A stretch of DNA of 64,000 nt from NCBI RefSeq assembly GCF_001423845.1, contig NZ_LMPM01000001.1, forward strand, positions 738,001-802,000, read 5' to 3'. Positions within the stretch are counted from its first letter, which is position 1. Every line of letters starts with the position of its first letter. The DNA comes from Sphingomonas sp. Leaf357 (GTDB lineage: Bacteria > Pseudomonadota > Alphaproteobacteria > Sphingomonadales > Sphingomonadaceae). Below are positions 53,232 through 63,906 of the stretch, one piece after another. The notes beneath the pieces are model-generated. The model saw nothing but the letters and a program-made list of their open reading frames with translations, searched no databases and was not told the DNA's origin. A program made the translations under genes and the position numbers.

Positions 53232-53600
53232 GCTCGTCGGGTTGGCGCATGGAAAGCGTCTCGGCAAGAGGCACGTCCCCTTCCTCCGTTCGTCCTGAGC
53301 TTGTCGAAGGACCGGTCTTCTTGGCCAGCTGAGAAATGCGGGTCCAGTCGCCGCGGATCAAAGCCATTTTTTTGGCGCGAGGCCAGCCTTTGATTCTCCG
53401 TTCGGTTTCCAGCGCTTCGATACGGGAGCCGAATTGCTGGCTCCAAACGAGCGTTACTGGAGCATAATCGCGCGTGAACCCTGGGATCATGCCGCTTTCG
53501 TGCTGGGCGATGCGATGTTCGAGATTGTCGGTGTGGCCGATGTAAAAGCTGCCGGCCCCGGCAATGGAGCATGTACGCCCAAAACGTCATCGCGCGAACC
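53224..53600 (-). pseudogene. GIY-YIG nuclease family gene, frameshifted, with a repeat-encoded tail
   Basis: A frame from ATG 53590 reads MTFWAYMLHC, then loses homology. In the frame one base on, GAGSFYIGHTDNLEHRIAQH, MIPGFTRDYAPVTLVWSQQF and RIEALETERRIKGWPRAKKM continue the GIY-YIG fold (Tyr-Ile-Gly, Arg and Glu of the catalytic set visible) to the stop at 53224. One extra base after HC, in a C/G run near 53560, explains the break. The C terminus (KTGPSTSSGRTEEGD) is translated from the repeat at 53283-53325. The reading frame was probably about 120 codons. A sequencing error is possible. Confidence 0.8.
53283..53328. repeat. Family B REP unit, left boundary of the GIY-YIG gene
   Basis: It contains CGTCCTGAGCTTGTCGAAGG followed by ACCGGTCTTCTT. 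It is the reverse complement of the copy at 53603-53648 (AAGAACGGTCCTTCGACAAG then CTCAGGACGAACGG). This copy lies inside the 3' end of the GIY-YIG frame. Confidence 0.9.
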
Positions 53601-53602
53601 TA

Positions 53603-53648
53603 GAAGGAAGAACGGTCCTTCGACAAGCTCAGGACGAACGGGAAGGGT
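53603..53648. repeat. Family B REP unit, right boundary of the GIY-YIG gene
   Basis: AAGAACGGTCCTTCGACAAG then CTCAGGACGAACGG, inverted relative to 53283-53328. It lies just before the GIY-YIG start codon (minus strand) and just after the rnc stop. Confidence 0.9.
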
Positions 53649-53657
53649 TGACCTATT

Positions 53658-54353
53658 TCACCCCAATTTCGCCAGCAGCGCCATCGCCGCCGCCTTTTCC
53701 GCCTCCTGCTTCGAACTGCCCTCCGCCGCCGCTTCCGCGAACGTGCCCAGCGCGACCTTCACGGTGAAGCGCGGCGCATGGTCCGGCCCCGAGCGGTCGA
53801 TCACCTCGTATGCCGGGGGCTTTCGCTTGTGCGCGGCGGCCCATTCGAGCAGTTCGGATTTGGGGTGCTGCGGCGCCTTGATCTGGCCCGTGGTCCGTGC
53901 GCCCCAGGCGGCGCGGATCGCGGCGCGGGCCGGGGCGAGGCCGGCGTCGAGGTAGAGCGCGCCGATCAGCGCCTCCATCACGTCGCCCAATACATTGTCG
54001 CTATCGCTCGCGCCCGCGTCGCGCGCCTGTTTGCCGAGGCGCAGGTGCAGCGGCACGCCGAGATCGCGCGCGACATCGGCACAGGTGACGCCGGAGACCA
54101 GCATGTGCTGGCGCTTCGACAGCGCCCCTTCGGCCTCGGTCGGGAACAGCTCGCACAGCCATTCTGCCATCACGAGGCCGAGCACGCGATCGCCCAGGAA
54201 TTCCAGCCGCTCGTAATTCTCCGCTGCCTGGCTGCCGTGGGTCAGCGCGCGCTGATAGGCGGCGAGATCGGTCGGGCGGTGGCCGAGCGCGCTTTCGATC
54301 CAGTCGCCCAAACCCTCGCCCGCACGACCGTCATGCGAACGCCTGTCGCTCAA
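53658..54353 (-). CDS. rnc: Ribonuclease III
   Basis: This 231-residue double-stranded-RNA endonuclease has an RNase III domain (about 10-150) with the signature YERLEFLGDRVLGLVMAEWL and metal-binding ASDSDNVLGDVMEALIGALY. It ends with a double-stranded-RNA-binding domain (about 155-230, PKSELLEWAAAHKRKPPAYE ... EGSSKQEAEKAAAMALLAKL). I take the TTG at 54353, whose bases overlap the lepB TGA (TTGA) with GGAAGG upstream; the ATG at 54334 is out of frame. It is part of the lepB-rnc-(GIY-YIG)-era transcript. Confidence 0.95.
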   Translation of the reverse strand: MSDRRSHDGRAGEGLGDWIESALGHRPTDLAAYQRALTHGSQAAENYERLEFLGDRVLGLVMAEWLCELFPTEAEGALSKRQHMLVSGVTCADVARDLGVPLHLRLGKQARDAGASDSDNVLGDVMEALIGALYLDAGLAPARAAIRAAWGARTTGQIKAPQHPKSELLEWAAAHKRKPPAYEVIDRSGPDHAPRFTVKVALGTFAEAAAEGSSKQEAEKAAAMALLAKLG

Positions 54354-55225
54354 AAACCTTCCCCGATGCGGCTCCACCGGGCGGCGGTGAACCACGTCCA
54401 GGGCAGCAGCCACGACGCGCTGCCGTCGGTCGAGAAGAAGCCGACCACAGCCTTGCCCTGGATCCGCTCCATCGGCACATAGCCCATCCCGACCGGCTCG
54501 CCGGGCATCGCATCCGCCGGCGCGGGGAAGCGGCTGTCGGCGCTGTTGTCGCGATTGTCGCCCATCACGAAGACCCGCCCGGCCGGGACGGTGTAGACGC
54601 CGGTATTGTCCGCCGGGGTATTGGCCGCATCCAACACGTCGTAGCTGCGCCCGCCGGGCAGCGTTTCGCGGAAGCGCGAATAGCGGCAGATCTGCTTGCC
54701 CTCGACCACGCCGAGATGCGCGGCGTCGCACTTGCCGTTCACGTCGTCGCCGGCCGGATAGTTCGGGCTGATCGGCAGGATGAAATCGGCGATCCGCTCC
54801 TTGGGCACCGCGACGCCGTTCAGGACCAGCTGCCCGTTGCGCATCTGGATCGTGTCGCCGGGCAGGCCGATGACGCGCTTGATCACGTCGACATCGTCGC
54901 CGGGAGGCCCGCGGAACACCACCACGTCGCCGCGCGCCGGATCGCGCGCCAGGATCCGCCCCGGGATCAGCGGCACGCCGAACGGCAGCGACCAGCGCGA
55001 ATAGCCGTAATTCCATTTCGAGATGAACAGATAATCCCCGATCAGCAGCCGCGGCAGCATCGACTCGCTCGGGATGCTGAACGGCGAGAAGACGAAGCTG
55101 CGGAAGATCAGCACGATCAGCGCGAGCTTCAGCAGGAACGTCAGCGTCTCGCGCGTTTCGGATTTGGGCTTCGCGGCCGAGGCGGCTGGCGCGGGGGTCT
55201 TCCCGCTGGTGGTGGTATCGGACAT
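54350..55225 (-). CDS. lepB: Signal peptidase I
   Basis: This 291-residue inner-membrane serine-lysine protease cleaves Sec and Tat signal peptides. An N-terminal membrane helix lies at about 30-50 (FLLKLALIVLIFRSFVFSPF). The catalytic Ser is in FSIPSESMLPRLLIGDYLF, and the Lys in VDVIKRVIGLPGDTIQMRNG. The third signature is VFVMGDNRDNSADSRF. The first 25 residues are a polar Ala/Pro/Lys-rich cytoplasmic tail. The stop overlaps the rnc start. Confidence 0.96.
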   Translation of the reverse strand: MSDTTTSGKTPAPAASAAKPKSETRETLTFLLKLALIVLIFRSFVFSPFSIPSESMLPRLLIGDYLFISKWNYGYSRWSLPFGVPLIPGRILARDPARGDVVVFRGPPGDDVDVIKRVIGLPGDTIQMRNGQLVLNGVAVPKERIADFILPISPNYPAGDDVNGKCDAAHLGVVEGKQICRYSRFRETLPGGRSYDVLDAANTPADNTGVYTVPAGRVFVMGDNRDNSADSRFPAPADAMPGEPVGMGYVPMERIQGKAVVGFFSTDGSASWLLPWTWFTAARWSRIGEGF

Positions 55226-55331
55226 GGCGGCGGTTTGGGGGGATGCGCGGTTTGCGTCAAGCTGGCGGTTGAAACCGGCCTATACTAGAGCGATCTATGG
55301 GGCGATCCACGGCCCGACCCACAAAAGCGAG

Positions 55332-56831
55332 ATGACGATGCCAAATGCCGACTGGGGCGCGATTCAGGCGCTGCCCGCGAAGACGCTGACCGATCTGTTC
55401 GCGGAGGATGCGGGGCGGCTGGCGAAGCTTTCCGTCGATGTCGCGGGGCTCCATTTCGACTGGTCGAAGACGCATCTGACCGAGGACGCGGTGACGGCGT
55501 TCGCCGCCTTGGCCAAGGCGCAGGGCCTGGCGGCGAAGCGCGAGGCGATGTTCGGCGGCGAGATCGTCAACCTTACCGAAGGCCGCGCGGTCGAACACAC
55601 AGCCGAGCGTGGCGAGGGCACGGCGGATAGCGTCGCCAAGGCGCGCGCGCTGCACGCACGGATGCGCGGCCTGATCGACGCGATCGAAAGTGGGGCGCTC
55701 GGCGCGATCCGCCACGTGTTGCACGTCGGCATCGGCGGATCGGCGCTGGGTCCTGACCTGCTGGTCGATGCGCTGGGTCGCGACGAGGATCGCTACGACG
55801 TGGCGATCGTCGCCAATGTCGACGGCGTGGCCTTGGAGGATGCGTTCGCGCGATTCGATCCCACCGCGACCCTGCTGGTGATCGCCTCCAAGACCTTCAC
55901 CACCACCGAGACGATGCTGAACGCGCAGAGCGTGCTGCAATGGATGACCGAACATGGCGTCTCCGATGTCTACGGCAAGGTCGTGGCGCTCACGGCCGAT
56001 CCGGACAAGGCGCTGGAATGGGGCGTGGACGAAACCCGCATCCTGCCGTTCGCGGAGAGCATCGGCGGGCGCTATTCCTTGTGGTCGTCGATCGGCTTTC
56101 CGGCGGCGTTGGCGTTGGGCTGGGATTGCTTCGAGGAATTGCTCGAAGGCGCCGCCGAGATGGACCGGCATTTCCGCCTGACCGCGTTGCACGAGAACGC
56201 CCCCGCGCTCGCTGCCTTTGCCGACCTCTATTACACTCAGGTGCGTGGGTGCGAGACTCGCGCGACCTTCGCCTACGACCAGCGGCTGAAGCTGTTGCCG
56301 CCCTATCTCCAACAGCTCGAGATGGAATCGAACGGCAAGAGCGTGACGGCGGAAGGCGAGCCGCTCGGCCGCCCGAGTGCCGCGATCACTTGGGGCGGGG
56401 TCGGCACCGAGGCGCAGCATGCGGTGTTCCAGCTGCTCCACCAGGGCACGCACCTCGTGCCGGTCGAATTCGTCGCGGCGATCGAGCCGGGCGATACGCT
56501 GTCCGAGGATCATCACCGCCAGTTGCTGATGAACGCCTTCGCGCAGGGCGCCGCGCTGATGAAGGGCAAGCACAACGACGACGGTGCGCGCAGCTATCCG
56601 GGCGACCGACCGTCCTCGACGATCCTGCTCGACGATCTCGATGCCCGCTCGCTGGGGGCGCTGATCGCGTTCTACGAGCACCGCGTGTTCGTGAACGGCG
56701 TGCTGCTGGGGATCAATTCGTTCGACCAGTTCGGCGTGGAACTGGGCAAGGAAATGGCCAAGGCGGCGGTGGAAGGCGGGCAGAGCTTCGACGCTTCGAC
56801 CGACGATCTGATCAAGCGGGCGTTCGGCTAA
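55332..56831 (+). CDS. pgi: Glucose-6-phosphate isomerase
   Basis: This 499-residue glycolytic isomerase interconverts glucose 6-phosphate and fructose 6-phosphate. Signatures are HVGIGGSALGPDLLVDAL (sugar phosphate loop), IASKTFTTTETMLNAQSVLQ, SIGGRYSLWSSIGFPAALAL, and the second site EMESNGKSVTAEGEPLG. Two Met codons (ATGACGATG, 55332 and 55338) are possible starts; I use the first, with AAAAGCGAG upstream. The open frame extends 86 codons upstream but is not conserved. A TATACT -10-like box lies at 55281. Confidence 0.96.
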   Translation: MTMPNADWGAIQALPAKTLTDLFAEDAGRLAKLSVDVAGLHFDWSKTHLTEDAVTAFAALAKAQGLAAKREAMFGGEIVNLTEGRAVEHTAERGEGTADSVAKARALHARMRGLIDAIESGALGAIRHVLHVGIGGSALGPDLLVDALGRDEDRYDVAIVANVDGVALEDAFARFDPTATLLVIASKTFTTTETMLNAQSVLQWMTEHGVSDVYGKVVALTADPDKALEWGVDETRILPFAESIGGRYSLWSSIGFPAALALGWDCFEELLEGAAEMDRHFRLTALHENAPALAAFADLYYTQVRGCETRATFAYDQRLKLLPPYLQQLEMESNGKSVTAEGEPLGRPSAAITWGGVGTEAQHAVFQLLHQGTHLVPVEFVAAIEPGDTLSEDHHRQLLMNAFAQGAALMKGKHNDDGARSYPGDRPSSTILLDDLDARSLGALIAFYEHRVFVNGVLLGINSFDQFGVELGKEMAKAAVEGGQSFDASTDDLIKRAFG

Positions 56832-56852
56832 GGCCTTAGGCTAACTCCCATC

Positions 56853-56940
56853 CCCGTCCGTGCTGAGCCTGTCGAAGCACTGTCCTTCTTATCTTCGGTC
56901 GAAAAGAAAGGCAGTCCTTCGACAAGCTCAGGACAGACGG
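56853..56940. repeat. REP-like inverted repeat pair (family B) between pgi and gor
   Basis: CCGTGCTGAGCCTGTCGAAG at the left and CAGTCCTTCGACAAGCTCAG at the right are inverted, about 30 bp apart. It lies directly after pgi and may stabilise its 3' end. Confidence 0.9.
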
Positions 56941-56966
56941 TTCTGTGTTCCTGACCGAGGTATTCC

Positions 56967-58319
56967 ATGACCGACCAATACGATTACGACCTCTTCGTCA
57001 TCGGCGCCGGGTCCGGGGGCGTGCGCGCCGCCCGGGTGGCCGCCGCGCATGGCGCGAAGGTCGCGGTGGCGGAGGAGTACCGCATCGGCGGCACCTGCGT
57101 GATCCGCGGCTGCGTGCCCAAGAAGCTGTTGATCTACGGCGCGCATTTCGCCGAGGATCTAAAGGACGCCAAGCGTTTCGGCTGGGACGTGCCCGACCAG
57201 TGCGACTTCGACTGGAAGGTGCTGCGGGACAATGTGCTGGAGGAGGTCGACCGGATCAGCGGCGCCTACACCACCACGCTGGAAAGCCATCATGTCGAGA
57301 TGATCGCCGAGCGCGCGACGATCGCCGGGCCGCACGCGGTGACGCTGGCCGGCGGACGCGAGGTGACGGCGAAGACGATCCTGATCGCCACCGGCGCTAC
57401 GCCATCGGTGCCGAAATGCCCCGGCCACGAACATGGCATCACCTCGAACGAGGCGTTCCACCTGGATGCCATTCCGAAGCGCATCCTGATCGCCGGCGCG
57501 GGCTATATCGCGAACGAATTCGCCGGCATCTTCCACCAGTTCGGCGCGCACGTCATCCTGATCAACCGCAGCGACGTGATCCTGCGCGGCTATGACGAAT
57601 CGATCCGCGACCGCTTGCTGCAGATCTCGATGATGAAGGGGATAGAATTCCGCTTCCACGCCGATTTCCAGGGCATCGAGAAGGGCGAGGACGGGTGCCT
57701 GACGGTGAAGATGTCGGGGCACGAGCCGGTCACCGTGGATTGCGTGATGTTCGCCACCGGGCGCGAGCCGAATACCGCCGGGCTGGGGCTCGAGACCGCC
57801 GGCGTCGAACTTGACGACAAGGGCGCGGTGAAGGTGGACGAGGACAATCGCTCGACCTGCCCGAGCATCTACGCGGTCGGCGACGTGACCAACCGCGTGC
57901 AGCTGACCCCGGTCGCGATCCGCGAGGGACAGGCATTCGCCGACAGCGTGTTCGGCGGCAAGCCGACGCGGGTCGATTACGAGAACATCCCCGCCGCCGT
58001 GTTCAGCCACCCGCCGATGGCTGGTGTCGGCATGACGGAGGCGCAGGCAAAGACCAAGCTCGGATCGTGCAAGGTCTACACCTCGGATTTCCGCCCGATG
58101 AAGAACGTGCTGGCGGGGCGCAACGAACGCGCTTTGTACAAGATGATCTGCGATTCCGACACGAACAAGGTGATCGGCCTGCACATGATCGGCCCCGACG
58201 CGCCGGAGATCCTGCAAGCGGTGGCGATCGCGGTGAAGGCCGGGCTGACCAAGGACGCGTTCGACCAGACGGTGGCGCTGCATCCCTCGATGGCCGAGGA
58301 ACTCGTGCTGATGCGGTGA
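56967..58319 (+). CDS. gor: Glutathione-disulfide reductase
   Basis: This 450-residue flavoprotein reduces glutathione disulfide with NADPH. The FAD motif is FVIGAGSGGVRAARVAAAHG, the redox-active disulfide GGTCVIRGCVPKKLLIYG, the NADPH Rossmann IAGAGYIANEFAGIFHQFG, and the C-terminal dimer motif TVALHPSMAEELVLMR with catalytic His-Glu. Length is normal. It lies alone between a repeat pair and a strong hairpin terminator. Confidence 0.95.
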   Translation: MTDQYDYDLFVIGAGSGGVRAARVAAAHGAKVAVAEEYRIGGTCVIRGCVPKKLLIYGAHFAEDLKDAKRFGWDVPDQCDFDWKVLRDNVLEEVDRISGAYTTTLESHHVEMIAERATIAGPHAVTLAGGREVTAKTILIATGATPSVPKCPGHEHGITSNEAFHLDAIPKRILIAGAGYIANEFAGIFHQFGAHVILINRSDVILRGYDESIRDRLLQISMMKGIEFRFHADFQGIEKGEDGCLTVKMSGHEPVTVDCVMFATGREPNTAGLGLETAGVELDDKGAVKVDEDNRSTCPSIYAVGDVTNRVQLTPVAIREGQAFADSVFGGKPTRVDYENIPAAVFSHPPMAGVGMTEAQAKTKLGSCKVYTSDFRPMKNVLAGRNERALYKMICDSDTNKVIGLHMIGPDAPEILQAVAIAVKAGLTKDAFDQTVALHPSMAEELVLMR

Positions 58320-58349
58320 GGGTGCTGCCGGCATAGCGCCTCAGACAAA

Positions 58350-58385
58350 AAAAGGCCGCCGTCCCGAATGGGGCGGCGGCCTTTT
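58350..58385. terminator. Bidirectional Rho-independent terminator between gor and the TonB receptor
   Basis: AAAAGGCCGCCG (58350-58361) pairs perfectly with CGGCGGCCTTTT (58374-58385) over a 12-base loop. There is an A-run before the left arm and a T-run in the right arm, so it works for both converging genes. Confidence 0.9.
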
Positions 58386-58406
58386 CTGTGCCCGGAGGCG
58401 TCCGGC

Positions 58407-61166
58407 TTAGAGCTGGACGTTCAGCGTGGCGATGAACGCGCGTGGCGAGCCGATCTGGATGAACGGCGTGTTGTACACGATCGACGAACCACCCGACGTG
58501 CCAAAGCCACCGACATAGAATTTGTCGAAAATGTTCTGAACGTTGAGCTGGAGATACGTCGTCTTGTTCAGGCCGGCCCAGTCGAGACCGATGCGCGCAT
58601 CGACGTCGAACGTTGTGTAGCCCGGAGCCTTCGCGCCATAGATCTGGTACTGGAACCCGCGTGTGCCGGCGAACGTCGATTGGGTTGCCGCTGCCGTCGG
58701 GCAGACTTGGTTCACCAGCGCCGCGGTGCAGGCGAGGTTGGGCAAATTCTGATCGTTCAGGAAACGCGGACCGGTCCGCTTGCCCTGCACGCCCACTACG
58801 ATCGGGCCGACTTCACCCTGCACACGGCCACCGAATGAATAGACCGGAGCCGCCGATTCCCGCTTGCCAGCGGTCAGTGCCAGGATCGGAGCACCGACTA
58901 CGGTGCAGTTGGTCGTTAGGGTTGCCGAGCTGCAAGTGCCGATCTGGACGTTGTTCTTGATCTCCGACCACAGATACGACCCGTAGGCATACAAGGTCAG
59001 TTCCGGCACCGGACGATAGGAGAAGCTGCCGTCCACGCCATATTTATCGACCCGACCGAGGTTGCGATAGATCGTCTGCTGCGTGTCGACGTCGAACGCC
59101 GATGCCAGACGGTTCTGGAAGCGCGTGTACCACGGGCTGATCGTCGCCTGGATGCGGCTCGACGTGTAGCGGACGCCGGCATCGATGTTGTCGCTGGTTT
59201 CAGGCGCGGGCTTGGCGGCGGTGCTGCCCACCGGATAGTAGAACGCCTGATACAGGTTATCCGTGCCCGGCACCTGCAAACCCTTCGAATAGTTGGCGTA
59301 GATCGTCACGTTTTCGGTGGGCTTGAAGGTCACGCCGCCGTTCGGAAGGACGCGGTTGTATTTGTACGTGCGCGACTGCGGCGCGGCGAAGCCGGTCACC
59401 GTGTTGGTCGTGGCGTTGTACGTATACGGGTTGGCTGCGGCATAGGCCGCATTGTCGGCGTCGTTACCGCGACCGAGGCAGTCGACGTTGCCGTTCGCCG
59501 CGGTGGCAAAGCAGAAGTTGCTCAGGTTGCGCTTGAAGAACGGTGCACGCACGCCGACGTTTACGGTGAACGCACCGAAATCGCCGCGATATTCACCCGA
59601 GAACTGATCGAGGATCGCGAAGGACAGGCGGTCACGCTTCTGGATCACGCGACCGTTCACGCCGCGCAGCGGATTGTTGATCGGGAACACGTCCTGCGGG
59701 AAACCATTGGCCTGCAGCAGGCCGAGCTCACCGGTCTGACGATGGCGACCATAATCGTGAACGTAGCTGACGCGGATCGTGTTGTTGTCATCGAAGTCGT
59801 AGCGCAGCGATGCGTTCACGCCGTAGCGATTGGTTACGGTCTGGCTCGGAGCGAGAAGAGTGACACCGCCATTGGTGGTGACATTGCCAACCGTTGTCGT
59901 CCGGTCGAGCGTGTCGCCGTCGCCGTTGATGTCACGACCGAAGTAATAGTTACCGCCGATGAAACCATAAAGCGGCGTGGTGATCGCAGGCAAAGTGGAA
60001 GTTGCTGCCCGGGTATAGCCGCCTTCCTGCGCGCGGACAGTGCCGCCGCCATTCGCTTTGGTATACTGATAGCTCGGATCGACCGTCAGGACGAGGCCGG
60101 GTGCCAACGTGAAGCGCGAGTTGATTCGGATGCTGCCGGTGTTCGACGGGTTGTAGCGCTCGTCGAAGGAGGTACCGCAGGTGTTGGGTACGTCATTCAC
60201 ACCGGTTACGCCGTTGAGGACCGTGCAACGGGCGACGCTGTACGGCAGTTCGTCACGGCTGTTTGGGAAACGGTTATTGGTACCGGTACCCGGAGTGCGA
60301 ACTGCGCCAGTGACCAAGATCGGATTAAGCGGGGTCGCACCGCCTGTCGTCGTGTTCTGCGTCAGGACATTGTTGTCCTGGCGCAGCGGGGCCGAACCGA
60401 AGAAGTTGTTGCGGTTGACGTTGTAGTTGCCGGCGAGCGAGATGAAATCGCCGTTGCTGCCGATCGGCTGATAGATGCGGCCGTTATACTGCGCCTTGTC
60501 GATCTTGCCGAAATTGTTGAACACCACGTTGTTCTCGGCATGGCTGGCCGAAAGCCAGGCCTTGGTGCCGAACGAGGTGAACGTGCCGGTGTTGACCAGG
60601 CCGAAGATGCGGAAGAACTGATAGTCGCCGACCGAGCCGATCATGCGCGCGCCGAACTCGTCGGTCGGCACGATCGTGCGGTAGTTGACGGTCGAACCCG
60701 AAGCGGCGGCGGTCGGGCTGTCGACATCGGTCGAACCGTAATTGACGCTGACCTGCTCGATCAGCTCGGGATCGAGCTGCTGGTTCGAATAGACGGCATA
60801 GTTGCCGGTGTCGTTTAGCGGGATGCCGTCGAACGTCAGACCGATGCGGCTCGAATCGAAGCCGCGGATCGTCAGCGTGCCGCCGGCCGAACCGAACGGA
60901 TCGTTGTTCTGGAAGCTGACGCCCGGCAGCGAGTTGATCGTGTCGAGGATCGAGTTGCCCGGGGTCTGGCGCGCGATGAATTCCTGCGTCAGAACGCCCT
61001 TGGCCTTGCTCGTGTCGGGAATCTGCACGCCGCCAACACCCTTGGTGGTGCGCGCGGTGACGACGATCTCGTCGTCGAGATCGGCCGAGCCGGTCGACTG
61101 GGCATAAGCCGCGCCCGGAAGGATCAGTGCAGCAAACGCGACACCGGCAAAAAATTTCGTCCGCAT
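58407..61166 (-). CDS. TonB-dependent outer-membrane receptor
   Basis: This 919-residue receptor has a signal peptide (MRTKFFAGVAFAALILPGAA, cleavage after YAQ or nearby), TonB box-like DEIVVTA, a plug domain with LTQEFIARQTPGNSILDTIN, GGTLTIRGFDSSRIGLTFDG and IEQVSVNYGSTDVDSPTAAA, and a 22-strand barrel ending in ATLNVQL. The plug wording resembles siderophore receptors of this group, but the ligand is not identifiable. A clear AAGGGGAAATTAAC leader precedes the ATG. No regulator or transporter gene is adjacent. Confidence 0.93.
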   Translation of the reverse strand: MRTKFFAGVAFAALILPGAAYAQSTGSADLDDEIVVTARTTKGVGGVQIPDTSKAKGVLTQEFIARQTPGNSILDTINSLPGVSFQNNDPFGSAGGTLTIRGFDSSRIGLTFDGIPLNDTGNYAVYSNQQLDPELIEQVSVNYGSTDVDSPTAAASGSTVNYRTIVPTDEFGARMIGSVGDYQFFRIFGLVNTGTFTSFGTKAWLSASHAENNVVFNNFGKIDKAQYNGRIYQPIGSNGDFISLAGNYNVNRNNFFGSAPLRQDNNVLTQNTTTGGATPLNPILVTGAVRTPGTGTNNRFPNSRDELPYSVARCTVLNGVTGVNDVPNTCGTSFDERYNPSNTGSIRINSRFTLAPGLVLTVDPSYQYTKANGGGTVRAQEGGYTRAATSTLPAITTPLYGFIGGNYYFGRDINGDGDTLDRTTTVGNVTTNGGVTLLAPSQTVTNRYGVNASLRYDFDDNNTIRVSYVHDYGRHRQTGELGLLQANGFPQDVFPINNPLRGVNGRVIQKRDRLSFAILDQFSGEYRGDFGAFTVNVGVRAPFFKRNLSNFCFATAANGNVDCLGRGNDADNAAYAAANPYTYNATTNTVTGFAAPQSRTYKYNRVLPNGGVTFKPTENVTIYANYSKGLQVPGTDNLYQAFYYPVGSTAAKPAPETSDNIDAGVRYTSSRIQATISPWYTRFQNRLASAFDVDTQQTIYRNLGRVDKYGVDGSFSYRPVPELTLYAYGSYLWSEIKNNVQIGTCSSATLTTNCTVVGAPILALTAGKRESAAPVYSFGGRVQGEVGPIVVGVQGKRTGPRFLNDQNLPNLACTAALVNQVCPTAAATQSTFAGTRGFQYQIYGAKAPGYTTFDVDARIGLDWAGLNKTTYLQLNVQNIFDKFYVGGFGTSGGSSIVYNTPFIQIGSPRAFIATLNVQL

Positions 61167-61339
61167 GTTAATTTCCCCTTGGCAGGCTCTTGGCCCGATA
61201 CGTCCGGCGTCCCACGCCACCGGATGCGCCATTGCGCGCTGTTCATGACGGATAAATGACAGCGCCGGACTTGTGTAGGGGGGTGAGTCAGTGATTCATG
61301 CTGCGTTGCAAAAAAGCATCACTTTGTTTTGGCCTAGAT

Positions 61340-63484
<2,145 letters not shown>

Positions 63485-63523
63485 CTAAACCTCGCGCGGC
63501 TGCGATACAACTGCCACCAGCAC

Positions 63524-63610
63524 CCGACTGTCCTGAGCTTGTCGAAGGACCGTCCTTCTTTTCACCCGAAGACAGAAAAGACAGTGCTTCGACAGGCTCA
63601 GCACGGACGG
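63524..63610. repeat. REP-like inverted repeat pair (family B) upstream of ligA
   Basis: TGTCCTGAGCTTGTCGAAGG, then ACCGTCCTTCTT at the left, and AGTGCTTCGACAGGCTCAGC then ACGGACGG at the right, inverted. It lies between ligA and the small 66-aa gene. Confidence 0.9.
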
Positions 63611-63641
63611 TTCAGGTAAAGAGGCGATTCAGATGAGGAGA

Positions 63642-63842
63642 CTAATCCTCTTCGCCAGCCATCGCCTTGGCTTCCTCGTTGACGGAGCGGCGCTCGGCGG
63701 TCTTTTCCGCGCGGGTCGCCATTTCGTCCCAGGCCTTGGCGGCGCGGGCCCAGCGGTCGCGGACATTGTCCAGAATGGCGGAATCGGCGTCGGCTTCCGC
63801 CTGGCGGGCGCGATCGCGATAGAACATGGCGGTGGTATTCAT
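63642..63842 (-). CDS. Small charged hypothetical protein, 66 aa
   Basis: The start MNTTAMFYRDRARQAEADAD at 63842 is followed by a highly charged single helix (AKAWDEMATRAEKTAERRSV) ending in GEED. It has many Ala/Arg/Glu repeats, no membrane segment and no Cys. It looks like a real small protein by its codon use and ribosome-binding context (GGAGAGCGTCC upstream), but I recognise no family beyond similar small proteins in sphingomonads. It is probably cytoplasmic. Confidence 0.7.
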   Translation of the reverse strand: MNTTAMFYRDRARQAEADADSAILDNVRDRWARAAKAWDEMATRAEKTAERRSVNEEAKAMAGEED

Positions 63843-63906
63843 GGACGCTCTCCGGACTGGAATGAAAGCGCGGGCGACGGAGGATTCCGCCGCCCGCGCA
63901 GATCAT

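Noticed and set aside
53658..55016. A long frame that would fuse signal peptidase DNA to RNase III
   Set aside because: The upstream part is an out-of-frame reading of lepB. RNase III homology starts near 54353.
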